The position numbers were made by a program, and so were the translations under genes. The notes beneath the pieces are model-generated. The model was given only the letters and a program-made list of their open reading frames with translations, made no database searches and was not told the DNA's origin. From Methanothrix sp. (GTDB lineage: Archaea > Halobacteriota > Methanosarcinia > Methanotrichales > Methanotrichaceae): a DNA stretch of 14,876 nt. Location: contig JAAZNX010000026.1 of the NCBI GenBank assembly GCA_012798025.1, forward strand, positions 1-14,876, given 5' to 3'. Each line of letters begins with the position of its first letter. Within the stretch, counting starts at the first letter, position 1. Below, one piece after another: positions 14,739 to 14,876 of this stretch.

Positions 14739-14756
14739 CCCCTCTCCCCGAACCCC
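14739..14756. other. Three C4/G4 tracts at 7-base period next to a promoter
   Basis: The plus strand reads CCCC-TCT-CCCC-GAA-CCCC, so the minus strand (the coding strand of the marker 8 gene) carries three GGGG runs with exact 3-base spacers. It lies 7 bases upstream of the TATA box in otherwise AT-rich DNA. Three tracts are one short of an intramolecular quadruplex; a protein-binding site is equally possible. Confidence 0.5.
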
Positions 14757-14876
14757 TTTTTAGAAATTAGGAATTAATGGGCATTTTGGGATTTAGCTCT
14801 AAATGCATAATTTTATTGTGGATCAAGTTATTGGGAACTTTTTAATTAGTAATTAGCGTGCTAATAGAAAGATTTA
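14757..14876. other. AT-rich non-coding edge with two 6-2-6 dyads
   Basis: No coding frame was found in this stretch. It contains two perfect inverted repeats of the same format: ATTTAG-CT-CTAAAT (14791-14804) and ATTAGC-GT-GCTAAT (14852-14865), start to start 61 bases apart, and T/A-rich elements such as TTTTTAATTA between them. It is probably a promoter/operator region for a gene to the right of the window or part of the marker 8 control region. Confidence 0.35.

Overview
The window reads as a stretch of methanogenic archaeal chromosome, most likely a Methanothrix (Methanosaeta)-like acetoclastic methanogen. The evidence is a complete archaeal topoisomerase VI locus, an archaeal RPA-type single-stranded DNA-binding gene with its RPA-associated partner, a Nop5/Nop56 protein, archaeal TATA boxes, a methanogenesis marker 8 protein, and a CooC-type CO dehydrogenase maturation ATPase. 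The genus is an inference from gene content; domain and lifestyle are much firmer. No tRNA, rRNA, CRISPR array, transposase or integrase was seen.

Layout. Positions 1-3777 (all minus strand) form an accessory metallocofactor-like block. In transcription order it holds a secreted FmdE-domain protein, a hairpin plus T-tract, a secreted family-5 solute-binding protein that starts with TTG, a CooC-like ATPase, and a flavin-reductase-domain protein cut by the window edge. Positions 3990-6802 (minus) hold CTP synthase, a membrane-anchored acidic-linker protein whose stop touches the pyrG start region, and a small Trm112-type zinc protein. Positions 6877-12142 (minus) are a genome-maintenance block: RPA, RPA-associated protein, a stand-alone Lrp/AsnC ligand-binding domain, then topoisomerase VI subunits B and A. 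Positions 12246-13808 (plus) carry nop5 and a short secreted protein, divergent from the RPA operon. Positions 13821-14666 (minus) carry methanogenesis marker protein 8. An AT-rich non-coding stretch with dyads and a regular G-tract array fills the right edge.

The most notable observation is in top6B. The reading frame stops at an amber codon (TAG, 8418-8420) just after the transducer switch lysine, then continues in the same frame to 7962 with the sequence expected for the rest of a full-length methanogen topoisomerase VI B subunit. The two parts are one gene interrupted by a single in-frame TAG. They represent a nonsense mutation or sequence error, a natural split, or a recoded or read-through stop. 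TAG also ends at least three other genes here (Trm112, the Lrp-like gene, and top6B itself), so general reassignment of TAG is unlikely.

How genes may work together. FmdE-like protein, solute-binding protein and CooC together suggest acquisition and insertion of a metal such as nickel for CO dehydrogenase/acetyl-CoA synthase; this is inference from context only. RPA, its partner and Top6 serve DNA replication, repair and decatenation. Nop5 is the scaffold of box C/D ribonucleoproteins, but its usual partner fibrillarin is not next to it.
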